A stretch of DNA of 64,000 nt from Dryas octopetala (Eukaryota; Streptophyta; Magnoliopsida; Rosales; Rosaceae): positions 24,042,698-24,106,697 of the forward strand of contig OY992833.1 in assembly GCA_963921425.1 (NCBI GenBank), given 5' to 3'. Both the position numbers and the translations under genes were made by a program. Position 1 is the stretch's first letter. The number at the start of each line of letters is the position of its first letter. Of the stretch, positions 14,975 to 26,741 are shown in pieces. Under the pieces are notes generated by a model that was not told where the DNA came from, did no database searches, and saw nothing but the letters and a program-made list of their open reading frames with translations.

Positions 14975-16489
14975 ATGGACCAACGCCAATCTTCGCCGGA
15001 AAATCTCATACTCGTAAACCAAGAGGGCAGCGGAATCGCATTCGTGACAATCAACCGTCCCAAGTCGCTCAACTCGCTGACCCGGCCCATGATCGCGGAC
15101 CTGGCCCGAGCCATCAAGGCCCTGAATCAAGACGACTCCATCCGGGTCATCGTTCTGTCCGGGTCGGGCCGCGCGTTTTGCTCAGGGGTCGATCTCACGG
15201 CCGCCGAGGACGTGTTTAAAGGGAACGTGAAGGACATAGAGACCGACCTGGTGGCCCAAATGGAGCGGTGCCGGAAGCCCATTATTGGCGCCATTAACGG
15301 GTTCGCGGTCACTGCCGGGTTCGAAATCGCGCTCGCCTGTGATATAATCGTCGCGGCTAAAGGAGCTAAATTTGTGGACACACACGCAAGGTCTGTATGA
15401 GTATGAATCTCTTCTTTCAATTCGGATCCGGCCTTTGAAGCCCTGATTGGTACGACAGGATCCGATTTATTAACCCGTTTTTTGTTTAGGTTTGGGATAT
15501 TTCCGTCGTGGGGTTTGTCGCAGAAGCTTTCGAGGATTATAGGGCCCAACAAAGCGCGTGAAGTGTCACTAGCGGCCACGCCTCTAACCGCGGAGGTGGG
15601 TGAGAGGTTGGGCCTAGTGAACCATGTTGTCGAAGAAAGTGAGTTGCTGAAGAAAGCGCGTGAAGTGGCTGAGGCAATTGTGAAAAACAACCAAGACATG
15701 GTGTTGAGGTACAAGGCTGTTCTTAATGATGGGCTTAAGCTGGACCTGGGCCGTGCTCTTGCACTAGAAAAGGTACCTATTTTACTCTTTGTCACCAAAA
15801 TTCCCATTTTTCTGTATCGCATTCTTCATTATTTTTTACCGGAAATGTTGGTTTAAATTTCTAGAAATTAAACATAGCATGTTCAATGCATTATGCAACC
15901 TTAATATGCATGGATATAGTATGAGACAGTTCAATGCATTATGTTATGTTACGAGACAGTCAATTGAGGTCGCATATTTGGACATGAATTCACCTTTTTA
16001 ACGATTCTAAGTAACGGTCAGACTGTCTAGCAAAAGCAAAATAATTACATGTAATATAGCACTGCACTTGCATTAGTTACTTATCTGAGTCATTGTTTTG
16101 TCAGTGAATGTAATTTAAATAGAAGAGGTTACTTAGTACTGACTAGTGACTATGTTGTAGCCTGCTCGCCTGCTCATTTTATGAACTTTAGCATTCTTGC
16201 ATATGTTCCATATTTCATGAACAAGTAATGAAAGAATGTGACTGATGCAAATTCTGAAAGTTACTTCAATCAGTACTGTGTGATCGATGTCGCCCATGTT
16301 GTTTAGCCATTGCCTGCTGCATGTTCCTCATGACAATATGAATGGCTGATCTAAATGTGTGCATGTGGTGACTTTTGTTTTCAGGAGAGAGCTCATGACT
16401 ACTACAATGGAATGACCAAGGAGCAGTTTAAGACGATGCAGGAATTTATAGCAGGTCGGAGTTTAAAAAAGCCTTCTTCCAAGTTGTAG
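14975..16489 (+). CDS. ECHIA: Enoyl-CoA hydratase/isomerase family protein, peroxisomal
   Basis: Three exons, 14975-15390, 15490-15772 and 16385-16489, give about 267 residues. The crotonase fold is clear. RAFCSGVDLT and GAINGFAVTAGFEIALACD form the oxyanion hole and CoA pocket, with Glu117 matching the first catalytic Glu of crotonase. The final residues are SKL, a canonical PTS1 signal, so the enzyme acts in peroxisomes, probably in fatty-acid or side-chain beta-oxidation. At the position of the second catalytic Glu (PEI in rat crotonase) this protein has His137 (DTHARFGIFPSWG), so true hydratase activity is not assured. Length and sequence fit Arabidopsis ECHIA (At4g16210, from memory). 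The first exon is GC-rich compared with its surroundings. Intron 2 is about 610 bp. A CACTA transposon begins 467 bp after the stop. Confidence 0.93.
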
Positions 16490-16955
16490 AATTGCCAAAG
16501 GACTTCCTCTTCCACTTCAAACATAACAATGGGTGAGCTCCCAAAACGACAGCAATCCACATGTCTGCTGTTTAATGTAATTGGGTATGTAATACTGGTT
16601 AACTGCAGACCTAATAACTGTTTCAACTTTATGAAAGTATGCTCAATTCTCTTGTGCTTCACCCCCTTACTTGTGGCTTTAGCTTCACTTCAATGGGCTT
16701 TACATGAATTATGGTCAGTGGGAAAGGTGGAATTGGTTGAATTTTACGATTTTAAAGTGATTTACTGCTTTGGACATGAAGAGCTGCTTTATATTCAGAT
16801 TCTCAATCCAATTGTTTTGCAATTGATCTCCTATTCACAATGCAACATTACTCTTCCCAGTTAGATATAGGCTAAGGTCCAGTAGTGCTGGTGCAATCTG
16901 GCAAGGTTTTTCTTGATAGTGCGCCTTAAAAAAAGCCTATTTTCTATGATGGGCT
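16490..16955. other. ECHIA 3' flank up to the transposon insertion
   Basis: Probable 3' untranslated region and downstream DNA. The GCT at 16953-16955 is the left copy of the CACTA target duplication. Short frames here are not supported as genes. Confidence 0.4.
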
Positions 16956-16969
16956 CACTACAAAAAAAA

Positions 16970-17397
16970 GGTATTTGGGCGACGAAACTTTGGGAGACAA
17001 ACTCAAATTTGTCACCCAAAGAGCTTTTGGGCGACGAATTCAAATATTTGTCGCCTAAACGAATAAAGGTTTGGGCGAGGAATAATTTCATCGCCCAAAC
17101 TGACTTTGGGCGACGAATATGATGTTCATCGCCTAAAGAACTTTTGGGCGACGAATACGGTGTTCGTCGCCTAAAATTACGCGCCAAAATACTCTTGGCC
17201 CACATTTTGGGCGACGAATCTATATATTCGTCGCCCAAAGTCCGTTTTGGCGACGAAATTATTCCTCGCCTAAACAGACTTTGGGCGAGGAATCTATAAA
17301 TTCGTCTCCCAAAGTCACTTTGGGCGACAAATTCAAATTCGTCGCCCAAAGCCACTTTGGGAGACGAATCTATAGATTCCTCGCCCAAAGTCCAGTT
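16970..17397. repeat. Left subterminal array of TTTGGGCGACGAA motifs
   Basis: Direct and inverted copies of the 13-mer (inverse TTCGTCGCCCAAA), often paired head-to-head around a 5-8 bp AT spacer, with variants gcgagg, ggagac and cctaaa. In En/Spm elements such subterminal motifs are where the element's accessory protein binds. Open frames across the array (LGDEF.., FGRRIY..) are artefacts of the repeat. Confidence 0.9.
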
Positions 17398-17442
17398 CAT
17401 TTTTTATGTGCATTTATATTTAGGTATAAGAATACGATACGA

Positions 17443-19265
17443 TCGTGTTTTCAACGATTTGAATCGTTCATATTTTAGTTTCCTACTCAAAGATCATCCC
17501 TACAAAAATTTAACTCAATCGAAGATGTAGAAGTTAGGTAACGGTGGTCGAATTGATGAACGATCGTGGGTTTTTTAATGATAATTCAATGGCTAGCTGA
17601 ATTCCGATTTAGCTGATTTTTTGCAGAGATGATCTTTGAGTATGAACATAGAAAACGAACAACTCTGATTGTTGAAATCACGTTGTGGTCTTCACAATTA
17701 TTGAAACGACAAGGTTTCAACGAAAGAGTTAATAAAATTATATTATTTAAGTGTTGAAACCGTTCATTTATATGTAGATGGGCATGTCTTGATTGTGTTT
17801 TCAACGATCCGAACCGTTCATTTTTTAGTTCCCTACTCCAAGATTATCCGTGCAAAAATTTAGCTTAATCGGAGATGTAAAAATTAGGTAACGGTGAAAT
17901 TATTTTATATTTGTATATATTTAAAATTATAAATATAATTTAGTAATTAAGTTAAAATTTAGAATCGTATTATATATTGTTAAGTATACAATCTTATTAT
18001 AATAATTTATTATATATATATTTAAATACTAAAATATAAATTATCAATTAGCAAAAAAAGGTAATTAATTAGGGCCATACTTTGGGCGACGAAGCTATAT
18101 ATTCATCGCCCAAAGTGATTTTGGGAGACGAATCTATATATTCCTCGCCCAAAGTGACTTTGGGAGACGAATTTATATTCCTCGCCCAAAGTCACTTTGG
18201 GAGACGAATCTATAGATTCCTCGCCCAAAGTCCAGTTCCTTTTATATGTGCATTTATATTTAGGTATAAGAATACGATGTAATCGTATTTTCAACGATCT
18301 GAACCGTTCATTTTTTAGTTCCCTACTCAATGATCATTCTTATGAAAATTTAGCTCAATTGAAGATGTAGAAGTTAGGTAACGGTGCTCAAATTAATGAA
18401 CGATCGTCGGTTTAATAATGATAATTCAACAACTAGCCGAATTCCGATTTGGCTGATTTTTTGCAGGGATGATCTTTGAGTATGAACATAGAAAATGAAC
18501 GGCTCTGATCATTGAAATCACATTGTGGTCTTCACAATTATTGAAACAACAAGGTTTCAACAAAAGAATTAATAGAATTATACTAATCAAGTGTTGAAAC
18601 CGTTCATTTATATGTAGATGGGCATATCTTGATCGTGTTTACAACGATCAGAACCGTTCATTTTTTAGTTCCATACTCAAAGATTATCCCTGCAAAAATT
18701 TAGCTCAATTGAAGATGTAGAAATGAGGTAACAGTGGTCAAATTAAAGAACGATCGTGGGTTTTATAATGATAATTCAACGACTAGCTGAATTCCGATTT
18801 GGCTGATTTTTCGCAGGGATGATCTTTGAGTATGAAGATAGAAAATGAACGGCTCTGATCGTTGAAATCACATTTTGGTCTTCACAATTATTGAAACGAC
18901 AAAGTTTCAACGAAAGAATTAATAGAATTATACTCATCAAGTGTTGAAACTGTTCATTTATAGGTAGATGGGCATATCTTGATCGTGTTTACAACGATCG
19001 TAACCGTTCATTTTTTAGTTCCCTACTCAAAGATCATCCATGCAAAAATTTAGTTCAATTGAAGATGTAGAAATTAGGTAACGGTGATCAAATAAAAGAA
19101 CGATCGTGAGTTTTATAATGATAATTCAACAACTAGCTGAATTCCGATTTAGCTGATTTTTTGCAGAAATGATCTTTGAGAATGAACATAGAAAATGAAC
19201 GGCTCTGATCGTTTTTCACAATTATTGAAATGACAAGGTTTCAATGAAAGAATTGATAAAATCGT
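17443..19265. repeat. About 350-bp tandem palindromic repeats inside the CACTA element
   Basis: Copies begin near 17443, 17796 (truncated), 18287, 18637 and 18987, each with tttcaacgatc and aaccgttcattttttag. The spacing is 350-353 bp. Within each unit the first part (gttcattttttag...gatcatccctgcaaaaa) is the inverse of a later part (tttttgcagggatgatcttt...aaaatgaac), so single strands can fold back. AT-rich blocks at 17905-18060 and 19290-19450 and short 13-mer arrays at 18080-18235 and 19480-19690 are also duplicated, so larger segments of the element have been copied. Confidence 0.8.
18080..18236. repeat. Internal TTTGGGCGACGAA array copy
   Basis: Short array of the same 13-mer as the subterminal zones, in both orientations. 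It lies 1.1 kb inside the element and was probably carried there by internal duplication. A comparable block lies at 19480-19690. Confidence 0.8.
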
Positions 19266-19479
19266 GATTATATAACATCATTAAGTTAATTTATATTTGT
19301 ATATATTTAAAATTATAAATATAATTTAGTAATTAAGTTAAAATTTAGAATCTTATCATATATTATTAAGTATACAATATTATTATAATGATTTATTATA
19401 TATATATTTTGGTAATATTAAATATAAATTATAAATTTGCAAAAAATGAAATAAGGGCTATAAAAAATAAATTGGACTT

Positions 19480-19695
19480 TGGGTGACGAATTTATAAATT
19501 CGTCACCTAAAAATACTTTAGGCGACAAAGTTATTCCTCGCCTAAAGTCCCTTTGGGCGACGAATATGTATATTCCTCGCCCAAAGTCTAATTTCTTTTT
19601 TACGTGCGAATTTTACTCAAAAAATTGGCGGGGTATTTTCGCGCAAAAAATTTAACAGATTTAGGCGACGAACTCATATTCGTCGCCTAAAGAGT
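19480..19695. repeat. Second internal TTTGGGCGACGAA array copy
   Basis: Diverged direct and inverted copies of the 13-mer (ttgggtgacgaa, cgtcgcctaaa) just before the C-rich tract and accessory gene. Confidence 0.75.
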
Positions 19696-19714
19696 TTCCA
19701 TTATACCCCAGATC

Positions 19715-20340
19715 TGCTTTTTTTCTTCTTCTTCTTTTTTTCTCTTCTTCCTTCTCTCCCCTGCCATCTCTTCTTCCTCTCCCCTGGTTCAACCCATCTC
19801 CCTCCCCGACCACCCATCTCCCTCCCTGACCGCCGCCCTCCCCACTGAAACCCACCCCACCCGCTCACCGAAACCCAACCCAGACCCAACCACCCGCTCC
19901 CTCCCTGACTGCAGATCCCCGCCCAGCCCCAGCCCTACCCACCCATCTCCCTCCCCGACCACCCATCTTCCTCCCTGACCGCCGCCCTCCCCACCGAAAC
20001 CCACCCCACCCACTGAAACCCAACCCCACCCGCTCCCCGAAACCCACCCCACCCGCTCCCCGAAACCCATCCGCTGCTTCAACCCAGACTCAACCACCCG
20101 CTCCCTCCGTCCCCGCCCAGCCCCAGCCCCGCCGTCCTCGCCGATCCCCGCCCCAGGCGCACCGATTGTGGGTTTTTTTTTTTTTTGGGTGTTTTTGTTT
20201 TTTTGGGTGTTTTTTGTTTTTTTGTTTTATGTGTTATGTGGGTTTTGATTTTTTGGGTGTTTTTTGTTTTTTTGGGTGTTTTTTTGTTTTCTGTGTTTTC
20301 TGCTCATTAGCTTTGGTTTTTTTCTTTTTCAGGGGATCAA
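19715..20340. repeat. CT/C-rich minisatellite tract and T-rich tract upstream of the CACTA gene
   Basis: From 19715 to 20160 the plus strand is made of degenerate units of ccgctccc, cgaaaccca and ctccctcc. From 20166 to 20335 it is built from ttttttgggtgttttt units. The T-rich tract ends in a typical acceptor (ctttttcag at about 20332). It is therefore probably a 5' UTR intron of the downstream gene. Glycine-rich frames on the opposite strand are low-complexity artefacts. Confidence 0.7.
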
Positions 20341-20718
20341 GTGCAGGTGGCCAGGGGAATCGTAATACCCAGAAAAATTTTTCAGGTCAGACTTATGACT
20401 CAATCGCTGCTTTAATGTTATTTGGCTAGTGTTTTTAATTTTTTGTTCTTAAATTTGTTTATTAGTGTTGAATAAATTAGTTTAATCCTGATCATTGTTC
20501 TTTGGGAAATTAGTTTGCTGATATTTTCTTATGCTAGATAACAAATTAGTTTTCATATAAAATTAGTTTGTTTTATATGTTTTTTAATTATAAAATTTAT
20601 TAGGTAGTTTGTATGTAGATTAGTTAGTTTGTTAGTTTTTAAATATAAAAACTAGTTTAATTACAAAATGTAGATTAATTAGTTTGAGAAATATAATTTA
20701 GTTATAAGGTGGAAGACG

Positions 20719-22230
20719 ATGGAGTCAGCTCCCAATGATGTAGTTCAGCCATCCTCGAGTACTGGGAGCCCCTCTATGCCACGGAGGGCCCGTCGATCTC
20801 ACCGCTCTAGTCAGGTCACCGCTTCCGCTTCTGCTTCTGCTTCATCTACTGCGACGAGGGGACCATGTAGTGGGTTGAAGTCCTCTCGGATCGTGCGCAG
20901 TACTGGGGCGCGGATTCCAGTTATGTGTGTGCAAAACGGCCGACGATCGTTAGATCCTAACGTTGATAGTTTGTTCTCGCACGATGTGGGGGCTATTATC
21001 CGTGCCGAGTGCGCCATGGTTGCAACCACTTGGAAAAAATTGCCGGCAGAGATTCAACACAAAGTGATCCGCTCAATCTCAGTGAGTATATAGCTCAATA
21101 ATTAATTCAGAACGATAAATTTGATCATTCATAACAATCTAATGTTTTTTCACGTTAACTTTGACATTTAGATGGATGATCCGCTCACCGTCACGTACAT
21201 GACAGATTTACTCATCAAGTCCTACAGGCAGTGGAAGCATGAACTACACGTGTATTTCAAGGGATTTTCGTCGGCAGTTGAGGCATTGGCGAACCCCCCT
21301 ATGGAGTTGGTAGAGCGGTCTGACCAGTGGCATTTTTTGTGCGATCATTTCATGAGTCCGTCGTTTTTGGTACGTTTTATCATTTTTTGTGCGATCTTTA
21401 AAAAATCGATTATTGTTTTGTTATTTTATTATTGTATGCATACACTAACACATTTATAATTTGCTTAATATTTAACAGAATAAGTCGGTCGCCAATGCCA
21501 GAAACCGGAAAGAGAAGCCGTTTAACCATCATAGTGGTCCGACGCCCATCTCATATCGAGTGGAGTCGCGACGTCAGGTACGTCATTATTTAATTTAATA
21601 CATATATATATTCTTTAATATTGGTTGGGTCTTTGACAAAATTATTTTCTTTTTCAGCGTGGGTCGCAATTCCTGGAGATAGATACTTTCGGAGATATCT
21701 ATGTTCATCCCGGTTGTGATGCGGCCAAGGCAAAACATGTTAGTTTTTTATATTTTAATTTTTTTCACAATTTTTTATATTTATTTTTCTAATTGGTTAC
21801 TTGTATATATAACATTTTGAAGGATGAGATGGTGGCCAACTCGAGAATATATTTGGAGAGCTTGGCCGAGCAGCACCCTCCGGGTACTCCGTTGGAGTCG
21901 ATTCCAGTACCCGATCCCGATGTCGGACTTCGTATTATGATAGACTCACTGGGTGTTAGGCCCGGTAAGGAAATACGCGGCATGGGATATGGGCAGATTC
22001 GTGATGTTCGATCCTCGTCTTCGTCTTCATCTTCGTCTCAGCCATCTGCAGTCGTCGCAGGGTTGTCCGCTCAAGTGAAGAAGTTGCAGGAGGACTTACG
22101 AGCTGAGAGAACGGAGAAGGAGGCGTTGTATGCTGCATTGACCAAGGCGATACCTGGGTTTGTCCCGCCACCATCTTCTCATCAACCTCCGTCAGATATG
22201 AATGATGATGATGCTACTAGTTTAGAATAA
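20719..22230 (+). CDS. CACTA accessory protein, Transposase_24 (Ptta/En/Spm) family
   Basis: Five exons, 20719-21081, 21172-21369, 21479-21577, 21658-21738 and 21823-22230, all phase 0 with GT-AG borders, give 382 residues. After a Ser/Ala/Arg-rich N-terminus comes a region with TWKKLPAEIQHKVIRSIS, VERSDQWHFLCDHF, NKSVANARNRK and a SGPTPI segment. This is the pattern I know from the plant Transposase_24 family (PF03004), the TnpA-like partner of CACTA elements. A Ser run and a short coiled coil (VKKLQEDLRAERTEKEALYA) close the protein. The likely role is DNA binding to the element's ends; it has no DDE nuclease. The frame is open and the splice sites intact, so it may still be expressed. Confidence 0.8.
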
Positions 22231-22384
22231 ATTGACTATATATATTAGGGTTAATTACTACTTTGTATGGATATTTTGATATATAAATTTATGAATTTTG
22301 TTTTATATAGTTTTTGAATAAAGAATTTTTTTTTTAATATTAAATTTAAATATATAATTTAAATAAAAAAAACAGTTTAAAAAA

Positions 22385-22815
22385 AAAAATGTTTGGGCGA
22401 CGAATAGCTTTGTTCGTCGCCCAAAGGGTGTTTGGGCGACGAAAAATTCTGTCGCCCAAAGCGCGTTCCAGCAAGGAAATTAGTTATTCCTCTCTCAAAT
22501 CTTGTTTAGGCGACGGATAATTTCGTCGCCCAAACATTCTTTGGGCGAGGAATAAATGTGTTCGTCGCCCAAACCCTCTTTGGGCGACGAAATTTGTCTT
22601 TCGCCTAAACATGCTTTGGGCGACGAATTTTATGTGTTAGGAGACGAAAAAAATCCGTTGCCCCAGGTGTCTTTGGGCGACGAAATTTAGAAGTTCGTCG
22701 CCCAAACTCTTGGGCGTCACATTTTGGGCGTCCAAACGCTCGACGAACGCATTTCGTCGCCCAAACGTTTGGGCGACGAAACTCTACTTTGGGCGACGAA
22801 TTTCGTTCCTCTCCC
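22385..22815. repeat. Right subterminal array of TTTGGGCGACGAA motifs
   Basis: Mirror of the left array: direct and inverted 13-mers, variants with gcgagg and cgccca, ending just before the CACTA terminus. Confidence 0.9.
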
Positions 22816-22839
22816 AAACCCTTTTTTCTTGTAGTGGCT

Positions 22840-25541
22840 TTAAAAATAAACCCGTTTTTTATTTTTTCCCAAATATTCTCTTTTTAGTAATTTTATAAAA
22901 AGCCTGGGGGACGCACACTCCCACTAGTCAGTAAGACATGCAGTAACCCTAACTCTGCGAAAACACGGTTGGAGGACGAACCCTAATAGCCTATTAGCAT
23001 TATTGCAACCTGTCAACAGACTCTTCCAAGAACATGAATCTGCCAACATGCGCACGCCGACTCTTTCAAAATTGAATCTTAATTCGAAGAATTGCAACCA
23101 AAATTCTGATACCCTCTGGCATTTGTGCTATACTGTTTCATAAATATTATTATCCCTTGATCCGAGAAGAAAGGTTGCTGATGATGGAGGAGATTGAGCG
23201 CAAGTAATTTGTCTGACTTTAGTCGTCTTGTTCAGAAGAGATAACTGGATTATTTGATTCGTCGATGTGGGACATTTGCAAATTGGGAGAGGAGGATGTG
23301 GTTTGATCTGATACTTCCTTAATTGTTATCTTCCTTCGTAATTATATATTATGTTTTTAATCTTTTGTTAATCATCCATCCTTGTATGCATATAGGGACC
23401 GCCTGTTCGAGATAGAAGAAAGGAGATCTAGTTCTTCTTGGGATTGTGAAAGTTGTTGCTTGTGTCTGAAGTATTTGCTCTTCTTCAAAGACTTGAAAAT
23501 AACTTAGTATTTGCCCTAAACCCTAAACCCTTTCACTAGGGACTCTGCATATATAACTTGGTCGTAAAGCTTGACTGTGTTCTGCATTATCATTTTGTTT
23601 CACACCTATTATCTTATATATATTTTGGTACAATATTATCTTCTATATATTTGCTTGTAGATGGATCGTTTCATGACAAAATTACACACACACATATGTA
23701 TATATTTTTACACAAAATTACATCACGTGGTTTTATGACAAAATTAAAGAATCAAACTTGCAGTACATCCACAACTTGCAGATATATGGATGCATATAAT
23801 ACATGATCAAAGATATAGCTAGCTTTAATCTGTAAATTGCAATCGTTTTTCCCATTAGTAAGAATCCATGGCAAGCCAGTACGTAGCTAGCTAATAGTTT
23901 AGTTTTATATCTTCTATTTACCAGATGCATCTGCCCTACTTATCATGTAGGTTTCTTTTAAGAGCATCTATATATTGCCCTTTAGTCAACTTGCATGTGT
24001 TTAGGTTCAAATGCCATCAAGTTGTCTTTTGTTGGTTCTTTCAAGTCTGTCTTCGTAGTCCATAGGCAACCTTAAGGATTAATTTATACCGCTTTCCATT
24101 TGCTGCCACTTTATTATGTCAGTGTACAAATTAGGACACTTCTGTGACGTCTGCTAATAGTAGGCTCCTTGCCCACCATTGGTAAATTAGTAGCTGGTAA
24201 CTGGTAAGGTGACATTAATTCTGATATTAATAATTTGCCTTTGCTTCTTTTTTTTTTTGGTCGAAATTTGCCTTTGCTTTGCAATCACTGAAAATCAAAG
24301 ATGCAGAATGTATTTGCTGGTTTCTCTATCTTGACAAAAAGCAAGAGATGGATTGCTCTGTAAAATGTAAAATTGGAGGCAGGTAGTCAATTAAGGGTTC
24401 CCCACTAAATAAGTCTGTGGGTCCCTAAGATCTCTCTTTTACAACTTTGGTGTACCCCTTATTTTACTTTATTTTTTTATCTTACCCGGATATTGTAATT
24501 CAAAAGTGTATCGGTAACAGAGAAAATATATTCAAAGGGGGTTACATATATTCTTAGACTTAGATTTGTCATACATAACATGACTATGATCGAGTAAATA
24601 TTGCACAGCAAGAAAAACAAATTTCTATAAAAATACTTCAATAGAGCCCTTGCGATCAGATCAAATATTTGTAATCAAAGCTAAGACTTGTTGAGATTAA
24701 GTTAATGTTGTATACTTCTGCTTGCTTGATTAACTCCTTTGTTTAATTACTCACTTATTAGTCTTATTACTACCCTCTCCGATTTTCTCAATTATGTTTG
24801 ATTATATGGCCTTACGAAACATTCATTTAGTATGTAGCAAGTCATCAGTCATAACCCTAGTTTTTCACCCCTAGTTTTTCACCTTTTCTCACTTTGTTGG
24901 ATGTTGAAGTAAATAATCGTGTACCATTCGTATCATATTTACCCCGTGCTTACGTCAAACCTCACATGAAGTTGGTTGGTACATATATACTTGCTAAAAA
25001 TCACCAAAATACGCAGAAAAGTAGCAAAGCACTACTAGACCACTAACCACTACTACTAGGTAGGCATGCACTAGGCACTTCAAAAGCAGCAAATTTGTTT
25101 GTGGTTCATTTCATACTTTAGTGATGACCCAAAAATTGTTGTAAACTAACGGCCTAACCTAATGGATTAGCTTTCGACCAAAAAAAAAACTAATGGATTA
25201 GCTAGCGGATTTAAAGTTACAACTACCATATACTCATTACCCTTTGTGGTGTTATGCTTGTATGTACAATTATAACCATCTGAATTGTAAACAAGAATAA
25301 TTTTAAGGGACCACAGATAATGAAACATTGAGACCCATTTTTTATGTCAATTAGTATAATCAATTATTAATTGATAAACTATAGTTAACTAATTTGGTAA
25401 AGAACATCATTAGATTCTCTATTAATTTATTTTTATCCCTTTTTTTTTGTGTGTTGAGATTGTGTTTATATATAAAACAATCTTGTTTTGGGGAATAAGG
25501 TAAAGAGAGATTTATAGCCTAGTATTTATTTATTTTTATAT
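22840..25541. other. Long intergenic region, no protein gene supported
   Basis: Moderately AT-rich. It contains a short telomere-like run, ccctaaaccctaaaccc (about 23514-23530), and a segment near 22905-23450 with less repetitive sequence and possible splice-like signals that could be an untranslated transcript. No frame with recognisable domains was found on either strand. The rest (23.5-25.5 kb) shows only low-complexity AT tracts. Confidence 0.4.
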
Positions 25542-25544
25542 TTA

Positions 25545-26231
25545 GGCCCCATTTGGGATTGCGGTGGAAGACCCAAAAACTGTTGTGGATGACAATTCTC
25601 AATCACCTACAGCAGTTTTGGTGTTTGGTAAAAAAATTAAAAACTGTTTTTTTCCACAATTCTCAACTCCCCACAACAAAAACAGAAAGTAGATTTCTAG
25701 GTACTTTTGAAAGCTGCAGTGAATCACAGCAACAATGAATATTTTATTTTATCCATAATATCCTCATTGATTTCTATATTTTTAATTTGTTTATTTTAAA
25801 TTAAAAATATGTCCATTGTTAGTTATATTTTATATTGTGATAATTAATTATGATATTTTATTTGCACGATTAAAATTATAATATACCTAAAAAAATAATA
25901 GACATAGTTATTTAATAATGTTGTTCTTAGAAAAATTAATGCTAAAAAAATTTGTAGCCAAAAATTTAAAAAACAAGTAAAACACATTTTATTTTTACCA
26001 AACAAATAAGTGAAAGACACTTTTAGCATCATGTCTATTTTAGTAATTATACACAGTCACAACACTTTTACATTAACATTTACCAAACACTTTGATATTA
26101 TTTTTTGCACTCACAGCACTTTTAAAAACATACTTTACCAAACACTCAGCTGTTTTATTTTACAGCTGACTTTACTTCACAGCTGTTTTACCTTACAGTT
26201 GTTTTTTCACACAGCAATACCAAACTGGCCC
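25545..26231. mobile_element. Harbinger/Tourist-like MITE
   Basis: The left end GGCCCCATTTGGGATTGC and the reverse complement of the right end GGGCCAGTTTGGTATTGC form terminal inverted repeats. They are flanked by TTA on both sides (25542-25544 and 26232-26234), the duplication of PIF/Harbinger-type elements. The interior is AT-rich with no transposase. Confidence 0.75.
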
Positions 26232-26234
26232 TTA

Positions 26235-26741
26235 GTTAAGGAATAATATTTGGATTTAAAGTAAGAAATATATATATATAATAGTTACCATTAAGTAGGT
26301 AGAGACACTAACTCATATCCCAACTAAGTTATTCATTTTTTCAATTGTGATCTCACTCTAGACTTTTATTTTATTTTTTTTAAGGTAAGTAAGAAACTGA
26401 CATTAATCTGTTACATCAACCAGGATGAATTAATTAGAGAACAAAGTAGAGTCTCTGATATAATTCTACTAAATAACTTGCAGTAGAAGTTAAAAGATAA
26501 ACAAAACAAGGGGAAAATCTGGATCTCATACAACTAAGGTCTAAATAATGAGCGTGAATTACGTCGAGTGGGCCCCCTACTCACAAGTCAGTGAGTAAGT
26601 CACAACCTTGACTAAATCAAAAAGACCAAAACATTCCCCATCCTATCCTAATTCCCATGTGGTACAATAATTTTGTCCTCCAAGTCCTGAAAGCCAAGCA
26701 CAGTCCCTCCTCCGTCCAATCACCAAATCTTCACAAAAACG
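26235..26741. promoter_or_regulatory. Upstream region of the E2 gene
   Basis: Non-coding 5' flank of the UBC gene. Composition shifts from AT-rich to mixed after about 26540. No single core element is convincing enough to position a start site. Confidence 0.35.

Larger units (their letters stand above)
16956..22836 (+). mobile_element. CACTA (En/Spm) transposon, 5.9 kb, non-autonomous
   Basis: The left terminus reads cactacaaaaaaaagg and the right terminus ccttttttcttgtagtg, the inverted CACTA ends of this superfamily. A 3-bp target duplication GCT flanks it (16953-16955 and 22837-22839), the expected size. Both subterminal zones are packed with direct and inverted copies of TTTGGGCGACGAA. 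The interior holds about 350-bp palindromic tandem repeats, a C-rich tract and one five-exon gene related to the Transposase_24 family. No TNP2/Transposase_21 catalytic gene is present, so it probably depends on a transposase made elsewhere. Intact ends and splice sites suggest fairly recent insertion. Confidence 0.92.

Noticed and set aside
15127..15822. 231-residue minus-strand frame over the ECHIA gene
   Set aside because: It crosses the intron of a well-supported plus-strand gene and has no recognisable domain.
16861..17400. 179-residue frame with repeated LGDE/SSPK units
   Set aside because: Translation of the TTTGGGCGACGAA subterminal repeats of a CACTA element, not a protein gene.
19661..20097. 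Overlapping Gly/Trp-rich minus-strand frames
   Set aside because: Produced by the C-rich minisatellite tract inside the transposon.
23160..23240. Possible C/D snoRNA (ctgatgatgg ... gtctgac)
   Set aside because: Only 35 nt between boxes, no D'/C' pair, no closing stem and no rRNA complementarity recognised.
23514..23530. Telomere-like ccctaaaccctaaaccc
   Set aside because: Only two to three units; too short for an interstitial telomere array and probably a chance or telo-box motif.
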